Source of the DNA: CALVUJ01 sp045128835 | Lineage (GTDB): Bacteria > Bacillota_I > Bacilli_A > RFN20 > DUOF01 | Length of the DNA stretch: 64,000 nt | NCBI GenBank assembly: GCA_045128835.1 | Contig: JBGVRX010000029.1 | Location: 94,123-158,122 of the forward strand | Direction: 5' to 3' | Part shown: in pieces, positions 15,693 to 24,988 of the stretch | Numbering within the stretch: the stretch's first letter is position 1 | How the letters are laid out: every line of letters starts with the position of its first letter | The notes under the pieces: model-generated | The model's database searches: none | Told to the model about the DNA's origin: nothing | Seen by the model: the letters and a program-made list of their open reading frames with translations, nothing else | Made by a program: the position numbers and the translations under genes

Positions 15693-17563
15693 TGGGCAAA
15701 TTAAATAATCTCCAAGATTTAAAAAACAAAATTGAAGAATGTAAAAACAAACCAAGCGTTACAGAAAGAATATTAACATTTTGTTGCTCTAGTGGTTGCG
15801 TTGCAAATAAATCACTAGATGTTAAAGCCATTTTCGATAATTTGATTAACGAAAATAATTTATCAGATAAAATACAAACAAAAACAGTTGGATGTTTTGG
15901 ATTCTGTTCACAAGGACCTTTCGTTAAGGTTTACCCTGACAACGTTACTTACAAACTTGTAAAAGAAAACGATGTAAAAGAAATATTTGAAACTCATTTA
16001 TTAAACAACACAATCGTTGAAAGACTAGTATTTAAAAACAACGAAGGAAAAGTAGAAACAAATCACAACAATCTAGAATTCTTCCAAAAGCAAAAAAGAA
16101 TTGCTTTACACGGATGTGGAGAAATCAACCCTAATGATATTGAAGACGCATTCAAAGTTGGTGGTTATAGTGCATTCGCTAGATGTTTAGAAAAACTATC
16201 ACCACTTCAAGTTATTGAAGAAGTTAAAGATAGCGGATTAAGAGGAAGAGGTGGAGGAGGCTTCCCTACTGGAAGAAAATGGGAAGCAGCTTACAATCAA
16301 CAAAGCGAAATCAAATACGTAATTTGTAACGGAGATGAAGGTGACCCAGGAGCATTCATGGATCGTTCTATTCTTGAAAGTAATCCTCATTCAGTTGTAG
16401 AAGGAATGTTAATTGCAGGATACGCTATTGGTGCTTGTAAAGGATTCATTTATGTAAGAGCTGAATACCCTTTGGCGGTTGAAAGTTTCTCTAAAGCAGT
16501 AGAAAGTGCTAGAGAATATGGAATTCTTGGAAATAATATATTAGGAACCAACTTCTGTTTTGATATTGAAGTAAGATTAGGCGCTGGAGCTTTTGTGTGT
16601 GGCGAAGAAACAGCACTTATCGGTTCAATTGAAGGAAAAAGAGGAATGCCAACAGCTAAACCTCCTTATCCTGCTCAAAAAGGATTGTGGGGAAAACCTA
16701 CAATAATTAATAACGTCGAAACATTTGCTAACTTGCCATTCATTTTAAAAGATGGTGGAGTTGCTAAATTCAAAGAAATAGGAACAGAAAAATCAAAAGG
16801 TACAAAAGTATTTGCTCTTGCTGGTAAAGTAAAAAACATCGGACTAGTAGAAGTTCCAATGGGTACAACATTAAGAGAACTTATTTACGATATAGGTGGA
16901 GGAATTGCTAATGATAAAGAATTCAAAGCAATTCAAACTGGCGGTCCTAGCGGAGGATGCTTAACTAAAGATGATTTAGATACACCAATCGACTTTGATA
17001 ACTTATTAGCTAAAGGTTCAATGATGGGTAGTGGTGGAGCTATCGTCATGGATGAAGACAACTGTATGATAGATGTCGCTAAGTTCTATTTGAACTTCAT
17101 TTGTGAAGAATCTTGTGGTAAATGTTCTCCTTGTAGAATAGGAACAACAAGAATGCTAGAAATTTTAGAAAAGATTAGCGATGGTAAAGGCGAAGAAAAA
17201 GATTTAGAAGAATTAGAAAGCCTAGCAAACTATATAAAGAAAGCTTCATTATGTGGATTAGGCCAAAGTGCACCTAACCCAGTTCTATCTACATTATCTA
17301 AATTTAGAGATGAATATTTAGAGCACATTAGAGAACACAAATGTCGCGCTAAAGTATGTAAAGGAATGCTAGGATATTCAATTGATCCAGAAAAATGTAA
17401 AAAGTGCGGATTATGTTCTCGTTCTTGTCCAGTTGGAGCAATAAGTGGCGTTCCTGGAAAAGAGCCATTCAAAATCGATCGTAATAAATGTATAAAATGT
17501 GGACTATGTATGAACAGTTGTCCATTTAAATCAATAGACAAAACAAGTGGAGGTGAAAATTAA
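15692..17563 (+). CDS. hydB: NADH-linked [FeFe] hydrogenase, flavin/NADH-binding subunit (HydB / NuoF-like)
   Basis: A 623-residue subunit with four parts in order: an N-terminal thioredoxin-like [2Fe-2S] domain (CCSSGCVANKS, GCFGFCSQGPFV, residues 30-80); the NuoF core that binds FMN and NADH (LRGRGGGGFPTGRKWE and GDEGDPGAFMDR); an SLBB domain plus the [4Fe-4S] site ESCGKCSPCRIGTTRM; and two C-terminal ferredoxin clusters (CKKCGLCSRSCPVGAI and CIKCGLCMNSCPFKSI). This arrangement is typical of HydB of bifurcating hydrogenases and of NADP-reducing HndC. It ends two bases before hydA. Cytoplasmic; it provides the NAD(H) site and, in characterised members, the bifurcating flavin. Confidence 0.95.
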   Translation: MGKLNNLQDLKNKIEECKNKPSVTERILTFCCSSGCVANKSLDVKAIFDNLINENNLSDKIQTKTVGCFGFCSQGPFVKVYPDNVTYKLVKENDVKEIFETHLLNNTIVERLVFKNNEGKVETNHNNLEFFQKQKRIALHGCGEINPNDIEDAFKVGGYSAFARCLEKLSPLQVIEEVKDSGLRGRGGGGFPTGRKWEAAYNQQSEIKYVICNGDEGDPGAFMDRSILESNPHSVVEGMLIAGYAIGACKGFIYVRAEYPLAVESFSKAVESAREYGILGNNILGTNFCFDIEVRLGAGAFVCGEETALIGSIEGKRGMPTAKPPYPAQKGLWGKPTIINNVETFANLPFILKDGGVAKFKEIGTEKSKGTKVFALAGKVKNIGLVEVPMGTTLRELIYDIGGGIANDKEFKAIQTGGPSGGCLTKDDLDTPIDFDNLLAKGSMMGSGGAIVMDEDNCMIDVAKFYLNFICEESCGKCSPCRIGTTRMLEILEKISDGKGEEKDLEELESLANYIKKASLCGLGQSAPNPVLSTLSKFRDEYLEHIREHKCRAKVCKGMLGYSIDPEKCKKCGLCSRSCPVGAISGVPGKEPFKIDRNKCIKCGLCMNSCPFKSIDKTSGGEN

Positions 17564-17564
17564 G

Positions 17565-19298
17565 ATGGTTAACATTAAAATTGATAATAAAGAATATTCT
17601 TTTGAAGAAGGACTAACAATCTTAGAAGCATGTAGAAAAGCAAATATCGATATACCTACACTTTGTTATTACAAAGATTTAGTAGAATCTGGAAACTGCC
17701 GTGTTTGTCTTGTGGAAGTAAAAGGAAATAGAAATTTCGTAACTGCTTGCAACTATAAGATTTACGAAGGAATGAAAGTTTTAACTAATACATTAGATGT
17801 AATTGAAGCAAGAAAGAAATCGCTAGAATTAATAATTTCTAACCATTCTATGGAATGTTTAAATTGTAGTGCAAACAATAACTGTGAATTACAATCCCTA
17901 ACAAAAAAATTAAATGTTCAAGAAAGATATTATGGAAAGAAAACAGAAACTTTCAAAGATGAATTATCAGGGATAATTTGTAGAGATACATCAAAATGTA
18001 TTTTGTGTGGTAGATGTATTGAAATGTGTAAAAAAACACAAGGAATTGGTATTTTAAACTTTGAAAACAGAGGGTTAAATACAATTCTTGCTCCTGTTGC
18101 TAATAAATCATTTAAAGATGTACCTTGTACATATTGTGGTCAATGCACTAAAGTTTGCCCTACTGGAGCATTAACTGTGAAAGAAAATATTAGAGACTTA
18201 TTATTGGCTATTAAAGAAGGAAAACATATTGTTGCCCAAACAGCTCCAGCAGTAAGAGCGGGCCTTGGCGAAGAATTTGGTTACCCTATCGGAACTAACG
18301 TTGAAGGAAAAATGGTAGCTGCTTTAAGAAAAATCGGATGTCATAAAGTATATGACGTTAACTTTGGTGCGGATTTAACTATCATGGAAGAATCAAATGA
18401 ATTTATTGAAAGATTTACAAAAAAAGAAAATTTACCATTGATAACTTCTTGTTGTCCAGGATGGGTTAGATATGCAGAAACTTATTACCCAGAATTATTA
18501 AACCACTTATCAAGTTGCAAATCTCCACACATGATGGAAGGCGCTTTAATTAAATCTTATTATGCTGAAAAGAATAACATTGACCCTAAAGACATAGTAG
18601 TCGTTTCAATTATGCCTTGTAGTGCTAAAAAAGAAGAAAAAGACCGTAATGATGATGTAGATATCGTACTAACTACAGTTGAATTAGCAGATGTTATTAA
18701 GTTGTTCGGAATTTCTTTCACTAACTTAGAAGATGAAAAATTCGATACAGACTTATTAGGCGACTTCTCTGGTGCTGCAGTTATATTTGGAACAAGCGGA
18801 GGAGTTATGGAAGCAGCTTTAAGAACTGCATATCACACTCTAACAAACAACGAATATGATTCAATTAAATTTGAAACAGTTCGTGGAATGAACGGTATTA
18901 AAGATGCTAGTTTAGAAATAAACGGAAACAAAATAAATGTCGCAGTAGTTCACTCTTTATCTAACGCTAAAGTATTACTAGAGCAAATTAAAGAAGGAAC
19001 TTGTAAATACGACTTTATTGAAGTAATGGCCTGCCCTCTTGGATGTATAAATGGTGCAGGGCAACCTAAAATAACTTCAAATCATTTAGATATAACTCAA
19101 AAAGATAATGTATTATTCAATACATATAAAAGAGCTAACGCTTTATATAAAGAGGACGATAACTTACCAATAAGACAATCTCATAACAATCCTCAAATAC
19201 AACAATTATATAAAGATTATTTAGAAAAGCCTGGTTCTCATAAGGCACATAAGTTATTACACACAACTTACAGCGAAAAAGAAAGAAAAGTAAAATAA
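17565..19298 (+). CDS. hydA: [FeFe] hydrogenase catalytic subunit HydA (group A, NADH-linked)
   Basis: A 577-residue hydrogenase. N-terminal accessory clusters come first: [2Fe-2S] (CYYKDLVESGNCRVC), the His-Cys3 cluster (HSMECLNCSANNNC) and two [4Fe-4S] (CILCGRCIEMC, CTYCGQCTKVCPTGA). The H-cluster motifs follow: TSCCPGW (L1), IMPCSAKKEE (L2) and EVMACPLGCINGAGQP (L3, with Ala where GGGQP is usual). The short C-terminal tail has KAHKLLHTTY, a feature of NAD(P)-linked enzymes. The ATG at 17565 follows GGAGGTG; the frame opens at 17547 but that part overlaps hydB. With hydC and hydB it would form or oxidise H2 using NADH and probably ferredoxin. The maturases HydE, F and G are not in this window. 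Confidence 0.96.
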   Translation: MVNIKIDNKEYSFEEGLTILEACRKANIDIPTLCYYKDLVESGNCRVCLVEVKGNRNFVTACNYKIYEGMKVLTNTLDVIEARKKSLELIISNHSMECLNCSANNNCELQSLTKKLNVQERYYGKKTETFKDELSGIICRDTSKCILCGRCIEMCKKTQGIGILNFENRGLNTILAPVANKSFKDVPCTYCGQCTKVCPTGALTVKENIRDLLLAIKEGKHIVAQTAPAVRAGLGEEFGYPIGTNVEGKMVAALRKIGCHKVYDVNFGADLTIMEESNEFIERFTKKENLPLITSCCPGWVRYAETYYPELLNHLSSCKSPHMMEGALIKSYYAEKNNIDPKDIVVVSIMPCSAKKEEKDRNDDVDIVLTTVELADVIKLFGISFTNLEDEKFDTDLLGDFSGAAVIFGTSGGVMEAALRTAYHTLTNNEYDSIKFETVRGMNGIKDASLEINGNKINVAVVHSLSNAKVLLEQIKEGTCKYDFIEVMACPLGCINGAGQPKITSNHLDITQKDNVLFNTYKRANALYKEDDNLPIRQSHNNPQIQQLYKDYLEKPGSHKAHKLLHTTYSEKERKVK

Positions 19299-19303
19299 CA
19301 ACT

Positions 19304-19336
19304 AAAAAGGCATATCAATCGATGTGCCTTTCTTTT
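19304..19336. terminator. Bidirectional terminator between hydA and the C39-like gene
   Basis: A ten-base-pair stem (AAAGGCATAT/ATGTGCCTTT, one G-U pair) lies between the convergent genes. It has a T-run on the plus strand (TTTCTTTT) and TTTTT on the minus strand. It includes the last codons of the C39-like gene. Confidence 0.78.
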
Positions 19337-19896
19337 ACACAAATACACCATTTACCTAATGGAGTATCCATAAATTTCATAACCTCTTCTTCGCTTAGTA
19401 TAGTTTTGTCTTTCATTAAAGGATCACAAACAACAAATTTGTTATCACAATATTTTTCTAACACAATAGCATGCAAATAATCATCAACTTTACCTGCTAA
19501 AATAATTTTATAATCTTCACTAATCTTTCCAGTCAAAAATGAGATATCTATATCTATACCATTACTGATTTTAGCACCTTTTTCTTCACAATACTTACAC
19601 CACAAATTATATTCTTCCATTAATTCATTAAATGATTCTTCATTAAGATATCCATCATTTTTAAAAATGTGTTCTTCAGAGTGAACTAATTCACAATATA
19701 AATTTTCTTTAGACAAATACCAACACGCCGCAGAAAACGGAGTACCTTCCATATATTTGGATTCCAATTTTTTAAACAATTTGCTTTCATTATATTTAAT
19801 TGCCCTAGGTATAATTTCATAATACTCTAAAAGCATAAGCATACAGCAAATAACGCAAGTAGAGCCATGTTGTTTATACGGGGTTATTTCTCTCAT
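19315..19896 (-). CDS. C39-like cysteine peptidase family protein
   Basis: A 193-residue soluble protein with no signal peptide. The N-terminus YKQHGSTCVICCMLMLLEYY fits the papain-like oxyanion Gln (Q9) and catalytic Cys (C14) that start a long helix. A His in DDYLHAIVLEKY (H142) and an Asp in FVVCDPL (D158) complete a C39-type triad. This supports peptidase C39-like (double-glycine protease fold), though such proteins can also have non-proteolytic roles. Its ATG overlaps the pta stop codon by one base, so translation is coupled to pta. I see no ABC transporter or bacteriocin gene nearby, so a leader-peptide processing role is not supported by context. Confidence 0.7.
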   Translation of the reverse strand: MREITPYKQHGSTCVICCMLMLLEYYEIIPRAIKYNESKLFKKLESKYMEGTPFSAACWYLSKENLYCELVHSEEHIFKNDGYLNEESFNELMEEYNLWCKYCEEKGAKISNGIDIDISFLTGKISEDYKIILAGKVDDYLHAIVLEKYCDNKFVVCDPLMKDKTILSEEEVMKFMDTPLGKWCICVKERHID

Positions 19897-20864
19897 TATA
19901 AACTTTGGGCTACACTTAATATAGCCATTTTATAAACTTCTTCTTCATTACATCCTCTACTTAAATCATTAACAGGCATTCTAACCCCTTGAAGAATAGG
20001 GCCTAGAGCCTCATATCCACCTAATCTTTGAGCAATCTTGTATCCAATATTTCCAGATTGTAAATCAGGGAAAATAAATACAGTTGCTTTACCTGCTACT
20101 GGAGAGTTTGGAGCTTTTTTAGCACCTGTTGAAGCATCATATGCTGCATCAAATTGAAGTTCTCCATCATAAGCAAAATCCACGTTTTTATCTTTCATTA
20201 ATTCTACTGCTGTTTGAACTTTAGTAACTTCATCACTTTTAGCACTTCCCTTTGTAGAAAAAGACAAGAACGCAACACGAGGATCTACATCAAATAATCT
20301 TCCTGTTTCTACACTTGAAATTGCTATATCACATAATTGTTCACTTGTTGGATTAACATTAACACCACAATCACCGAAAATAAGTGTTGGACTATCTTCT
20401 TTTAACAAAGCAAAACAAGATGAAACAATATTACATCCTGGCTTTGTTTTTATAATTTGTAAAGCTGGTCTTATTGTGTCAGCAGTAGAGTAAGTAGCAC
20501 CACCTAAAGCAGCATCTGCTATACCATTATATAAAAGCATAATTGCATAATAGTTTCTTCCAGTTAATAATTTTTTACAATCTTCTAAAGTGTTTTTTCC
20601 TTTTCTCAACTCAAACATTTTATTAACGTTTTCTTCAAACTTTTCATCTTCGATTGGATTTAAAATCTCAATTCCTTCTATATTAATATTATTTAATCCT
20701 GCTAATTCTTTTATTTTTGTTTTATCCCCTAACAATAAAGGTTTACATAAATTTTCTTTTTTTAATCTACTAGCAGCACCTAATATTCTAATATCATCAC
20801 CTTCAGGCAAAACTAAAACCTTATTCTTACCTTCTATTCTTTTTTTCATTTCATCAATTATCAT
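19896..20864 (-). CDS. pta: Phosphate acetyltransferase
   Basis: Converts acetyl-CoA and phosphate to acetyl phosphate; 322 residues, the standard short Pta. Family blocks include LVLPEGDDIRILGAASRL at the N-terminus, NGIADAALGGATYSTADTIRPAL in the middle, and SPVAGKATVFIFPDLQSGNI and QRLGGYEALGPILQGV near the end. I chose the ATG at 20864, with GAGGAGA seven bases upstream; the longer frame to 20885 covers the ribosome binding site. Acetate kinase, its usual partner, is not in the window. With the hydrogenase it indicates acetate- and H2-forming fermentation. Confidence 0.95.
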   Translation of the reverse strand: MIIDEMKKRIEGKNKVLVLPEGDDIRILGAASRLKKENLCKPLLLGDKTKIKELAGLNNINIEGIEILNPIEDEKFEENVNKMFELRKGKNTLEDCKKLLTGRNYYAIMLLYNGIADAALGGATYSTADTIRPALQIIKTKPGCNIVSSCFALLKEDSPTLIFGDCGVNVNPTSEQLCDIAISSVETGRLFDVDPRVAFLSFSTKGSAKSDEVTKVQTAVELMKDKNVDFAYDGELQFDAAYDASTGAKKAPNSPVAGKATVFIFPDLQSGNIGYKIAQRLGGYEALGPILQGVRMPVNDLSRGCNEEEVYKMAILSVAQSL

Positions 20865-20903
20865 ATACTCATCTCTCCTCAACATTTAATATATCACAAC
20901 AAA

Positions 20904-20930
20904 ATAAAAAAAGGGCTTTTTATAGCCCTT
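20904..20930 (-). terminator. Terminator of the CvpA-like repeat protein gene
   Basis: Stem AAGGGCT/AGCCCTT with a six-base loop, then seven T residues, starting right after the stop codon. Confidence 0.9.
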
Positions 20931-20934
20931 ATTT

Positions 20935-23900
20935 TTAACCTAATAAAGCATTGAATGCTTCAGACCAAGTTTTTCCTGTTGGTTTTGCAATTTCTTTAAC
21001 TGTTCCTCCAGTTAATGCCTCTACAACTTTATTGGCGATAGTTTGAGCATTTACTTCACCTAGGAAATCACTGCTTTCTATAGCACCTAAAGTTTGACCA
21101 ATCTTTTGGATTTTAACTTCTTTATCTGTTGCGATATTTTCAACACTGTACTTAGATATTTCATTAATATTTGCACTAATTACTGATAATCCTTCTATTT
21201 CATCAGACCAAGAAATATTTACATAACCATTAACTTCATCACTTCTATTTACTGCAACTCCTGTATATCCAGATTTTGAAATTTCACCATCAATAGTATC
21301 TAATACGCTATCAACAGTATTTAAATATTTAGCAGCAAAGATTTTACTATATTTCATAGCATCTAATAAATTAGATACGTATGCTTTTGTTGAAGCAGAT
21401 AGTGTTCCAATATCATCACCCAAGTTACTAACTACGCTAGTATCTTTAGCAAAAGAAATTAAAACATTTGTTTCTATGTTATATTGTGCATATTCTTCAT
21501 TGCCTACTTTTTCTGCTAATGTAGAAGATGTAACTCCTGCTGGAACCGAAATATCTGGGAATGTAGTTTTAACACTATCAATAATCTTTATAAGAATACT
21601 TGCTCTCGAATTTTGAAGTAATACGCTTTCTTCAATTGTTTCAAACATAAGTTCAACATTTGTTTTTCCACCAACAACATCATCAAATGTTTCGCCATCC
21701 ATATTAAGCATTGATTTAATATCACTTAATTCTACTTTCCAACTACTATCTTCATTTACTCTTGCAATGTTAGATTTTAAGTTTTCTAAACTTCCCTTAT
21801 CATCATTAATATCATTATTTGTTAATACTGTTGCAATTTGATCAACAACGTAATCTTCAAAAATAATTGAACTTGTAATTGTATCTAATAATCCACCAAT
21901 TGAATTTGTATCAATAGTAGTTAAATCCATATCTGCTAAATTATCAAATGTAGATTTATTTTTACTAACTTCTATAATAATGTCTCTTTCATCTTCATAT
22001 AACTCGTAGTTATTAGCTTTAAGAACACTTACAGTAACATCAGATGGAATATCTGTAATATCTATAGTTTCTATAGCCTTAAGAAGTAATGTTGCTCTTG
22101 AGTTTTGAAGTAATGTACTGTTTTCTATGCTTTCGAACATTTTTTCAACAGTATTCTTTTCCTCTCCTGTGCCAACATCATCCATGTTATCTTCGCTAAC
22201 ATTAACCATTTCTTTTATTGCTTTTAATTCAACTTTCCAATCTTGTACAGAAGCAATACTGTTTTCTAAATTAGTTGTACTTCCTTCATCATCTCTATCA
22301 TCTTTAACACCATTATCCACTAATAAAGTAGAAACTTTGCTAACAACGATAGGTCTTAAAATGTTAGATTTCATTACTTCGTTGATTAATCCACCTATTT
22401 CGTCAGTGTCCATTGTTTCGACAGTAATATTTGATAATGTTTCTAGTGTATCTTTTTGATCAACGATAGTAACTAAAACATCTGTTTCATTATTCCAGAA
22501 TGCATCTATTTCTGTTTGAGTAGCATTATCTGCAGGCCATGAAATACTATCATATTCTTCTTGAGTTAAGAAATTACTTTCTTTAATAGCGTATTTTAAT
22601 ATTTCAATCTTTTTAGTTTTAAACAATTCCATACTACCCACTGCATCAAATACAGTTTCTAAGTTTGTAGCGTTAATATTTTCTTCTTCACTAAAGTCAA
22701 TTTCTAATACATCGTTAATCTTAGTTAATTCATTTTTCCATTTTTCTTTAGTATTTATAGCCAATAATTCCTCTTCACTGAATTCTACATCAAAGTCCAC
22801 AACAAACTCATTAATTGTATCTTTCATGAAACCTACCATAGGATCTTTTAATAAATCAGATTTATAAACTTCACCCATTATAGTAGCTAGAGCATCAACA
22901 CTATCTTCATCCTTAATTAAATCAATATTGATATCTTCTAGTGATTGTAATTCTAATACTCCAATTGAATCTGCAATATTTTTAAGAATAGTTAATTCGC
23001 CTTCCCACTTATTGTAGAATTCTACTTTACTTGAATCTTCATTTTCTTCATCAAAGTCTATTACTGGGAAACCTTCACTATCAATTTCAATTCCTACTTG
23101 TGGCAATATTTCATCATAAGCAAATGGTAACAATGAAATGAATACCTTAGTTCCAGACATATCATTCAATAAATTAGTAACTTTAGCGTAATCAACAACT
23201 TCACTCTCACTAAATTCATTATATAAAACTAATGCATCTTCTAATACAGTTAATTCCTTTAACCATTTTTCTTTAGTATCAACATAACGTACTACTCTAC
23301 CATCAACTTTATAATCCTTATCTTTTAATAGATTATTAATTTGAGTAGGAACTACATTTTTAAACAAATATGATTGATTTAAATCATTTAATAATGTTGC
23401 AAGTTCATCTTTAGTAGAAGCTTTTAACGCACCATCTTCAACCAATGAATCTGTAATATTTTTAAGAGCATCTTCACCTGCAAGATCATCTAAACTTGTT
23501 AATTCCATTGTTTGAACAAAAGCAACGGCCTTAGCAAATAAACCAGAAATCTCTGCATTTAATTCTTCTGTCATCTTATCAGGAACTGCAACACCATTTT
23601 GTTCTCCATACGCCTTAATAACACTAGGCATTGCTCTATTAATAATTCTTAAACTTAATATCTTATTAAGTAATGCCTCTACATCTTCATCACTAACATT
23701 ATTAACAATAGCTATTGCATTATCCTTATTTTGAATAACAGTATCAGCTATATTTTTCTCTACTGCTAATTTTAAAATTGAGATAATATCTTTTAATTCA
23801 GCCTCAACTTCACTAGAATTTGTATATTCTAATTTACTAACAATGCTATCATCTTTAAATACTTCAATTAATTTATCGCGAGCAACTTCATTCATTACAT

Positions 23901-24918
23901 ATCTTACACCAGCGATACTTAATTCATTAATCAATGTTGAATCAAACAAAGAGTCAACAAGCGTATCTAATTTTTCAAACTTAATTACACTAAAATCAAC
24001 TTCATCTAGTTTTAATTCACCATTAACAAATAAATCCATAACACCAGACTCATATAACAATACTGCACTAACTGCAACACTTGCCAATTCGTTTTCTAAG
24101 TTAAATTCCTTATTTCCATATTCAATAGTTGTTAACTTATCAGTAATGATTTTATCTATACTGTCTTCTCCACCTAGTTGAGCAAAAATAGTTTCGTTAT
24201 ATAAATCCATATATCCACACAAATCTTTATACTTTTCTAAAGAACTGTGAATTGAGCAAAGTGTCTCGCCGTCATCCAAATCAGCTTTACTTTTTGCTCT
24301 ATTATAAATTCTATTAACAAAGTTAACAGGAAGTAAAGTTACACAAATAAGAACAACTCCTTGAGCCCCTCTTAATAAACCACCAAGAAGCCTTCTTTTA
24401 GGTCTTTTAACTTTAATTTTCTTTCCTTTTTCATTTCTAACATAATTTCCATTTTCATCAAGAGCATATTTAGTTCTTTTAAATACACATCTTGCGATTA
24501 TTTCGAAGAAAATTAAATATATCCAATAAATAGGGAAAGATAAAGGCAATCCAATAAGAACTAAAATAATAAACAAAATTGGGCTAATTATTATTTCAGG
24601 ACATTCCATAATTATTGTTTTAAGACCTGGAGAATAACTTAAGAAAGTTCTCACAGAATCATTACTTTCAATTGTTTGAACAATAAAGTTTCTAACCCCT
24701 TGAACACCATTTATAGTAACATTCAAATCTAACAAACTACTTGTTATATCATTTATTGTTAACCAAACAACCGCAATATAAATGACACAATAAATCATTC
24801 TTCTTACAACCTTATATGTTCCTCTGATAGCACCTACAATGAAAAACCACAAAAACACAACTGAAACAACAGCTAGTGGACCCCATTGTATTAATAAAGA
24901 AATTGTTTCTGCATCCAT
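20935..24918 (-). CDS. Large membrane protein: CvpA-like N-terminal domain plus about 1000-residue repeat region
   Basis: A 1327-residue protein. The N-terminal 210 residues hold four hydrophobic segments in the CvpA arrangement: FLWFFIVGAIRGTYKVVRR, a second span, ISPILFIILVLIGLPLSF, and GGLLRGAQGVVLICVTLLP, with a basic loop (KKIKVKRPKRR) before the last. The rest is acidic and mostly helical. It carries repeats marked by a W-x-x-E-[LI] motif, with the Trp at residues 552, 638, 727, 894, 1060 and 1237. The clearest pair (894 and 1060) is followed by MFESIENSTLLQNSRA and MFETIEESVLLQNSRA. The ATG at 24918 has AGGTGG seven bases before it. The membrane part resembles CvpA, but a CvpA protein of this length is unusual. 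Function unknown; the repeat region probably lies on one face of the membrane. Confidence 0.78.
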   Translation of the reverse strand: MDAETISLLIQWGPLAVVSVVFLWFFIVGAIRGTYKVVRRMIYCVIYIAVVWLTINDITSSLLDLNVTINGVQGVRNFIVQTIESNDSVRTFLSYSPGLKTIIMECPEIIISPILFIILVLIGLPLSFPIYWIYLIFFEIIARCVFKRTKYALDENGNYVRNEKGKKIKVKRPKRRLLGGLLRGAQGVVLICVTLLPVNFVNRIYNRAKSKADLDDGETLCSIHSSLEKYKDLCGYMDLYNETIFAQLGGEDSIDKIITDKLTTIEYGNKEFNLENELASVAVSAVLLYESGVMDLFVNGELKLDEVDFSVIKFEKLDTLVDSLFDSTLINELSIAGVRYVMNEVARDKLIEVFKDDSIVSKLEYTNSSEVEAELKDIISILKLAVEKNIADTVIQNKDNAIAIVNNVSDEDVEALLNKILSLRIINRAMPSVIKAYGEQNGVAVPDKMTEELNAEISGLFAKAVAFVQTMELTSLDDLAGEDALKNITDSLVEDGALKASTKDELATLLNDLNQSYLFKNVVPTQINNLLKDKDYKVDGRVVRYVDTKEKWLKELTVLEDALVLYNEFSESEVVDYAKVTNLLNDMSGTKVFISLLPFAYDEILPQVGIEIDSEGFPVIDFDEENEDSSKVEFYNKWEGELTILKNIADSIGVLELQSLEDINIDLIKDEDSVDALATIMGEVYKSDLLKDPMVGFMKDTINEFVVDFDVEFSEEELLAINTKEKWKNELTKINDVLEIDFSEEENINATNLETVFDAVGSMELFKTKKIEILKYAIKESNFLTQEEYDSISWPADNATQTEIDAFWNNETDVLVTIVDQKDTLETLSNITVETMDTDEIGGLINEVMKSNILRPIVVSKVSTLLVDNGVKDDRDDEGSTTNLENSIASVQDWKVELKAIKEMVNVSEDNMDDVGTGEEKNTVEKMFESIENSTLLQNSRATLLLKAIETIDITDIPSDVTVSVLKANNYELYEDERDIIIEVSKNKSTFDNLADMDLTTIDTNSIGGLLDTITSSIIFEDYVVDQIATVLTNNDINDDKGSLENLKSNIARVNEDSSWKVELSDIKSMLNMDGETFDDVVGGKTNVELMFETIEESVLLQNSRASILIKIIDSVKTTFPDISVPAGVTSSTLAEKVGNEEYAQYNIETNVLISFAKDTSVVSNLGDDIGTLSASTKAYVSNLLDAMKYSKIFAAKYLNTVDSVLDTIDGEISKSGYTGVAVNRSDEVNGYVNISWSDEIEGLSVISANINEISKYSVENIATDKEVKIQKIGQTLGAIESSDFLGEVNAQTIANKVVEALTGGTVKEIAKPTGKTWSEAFNALLG

Positions 24919-24988
24919 ACGCACACCACCTTATTTTTATTTTATTACATTACTTAAAATAAATAAACAACTTTACTCATTAACGTTA

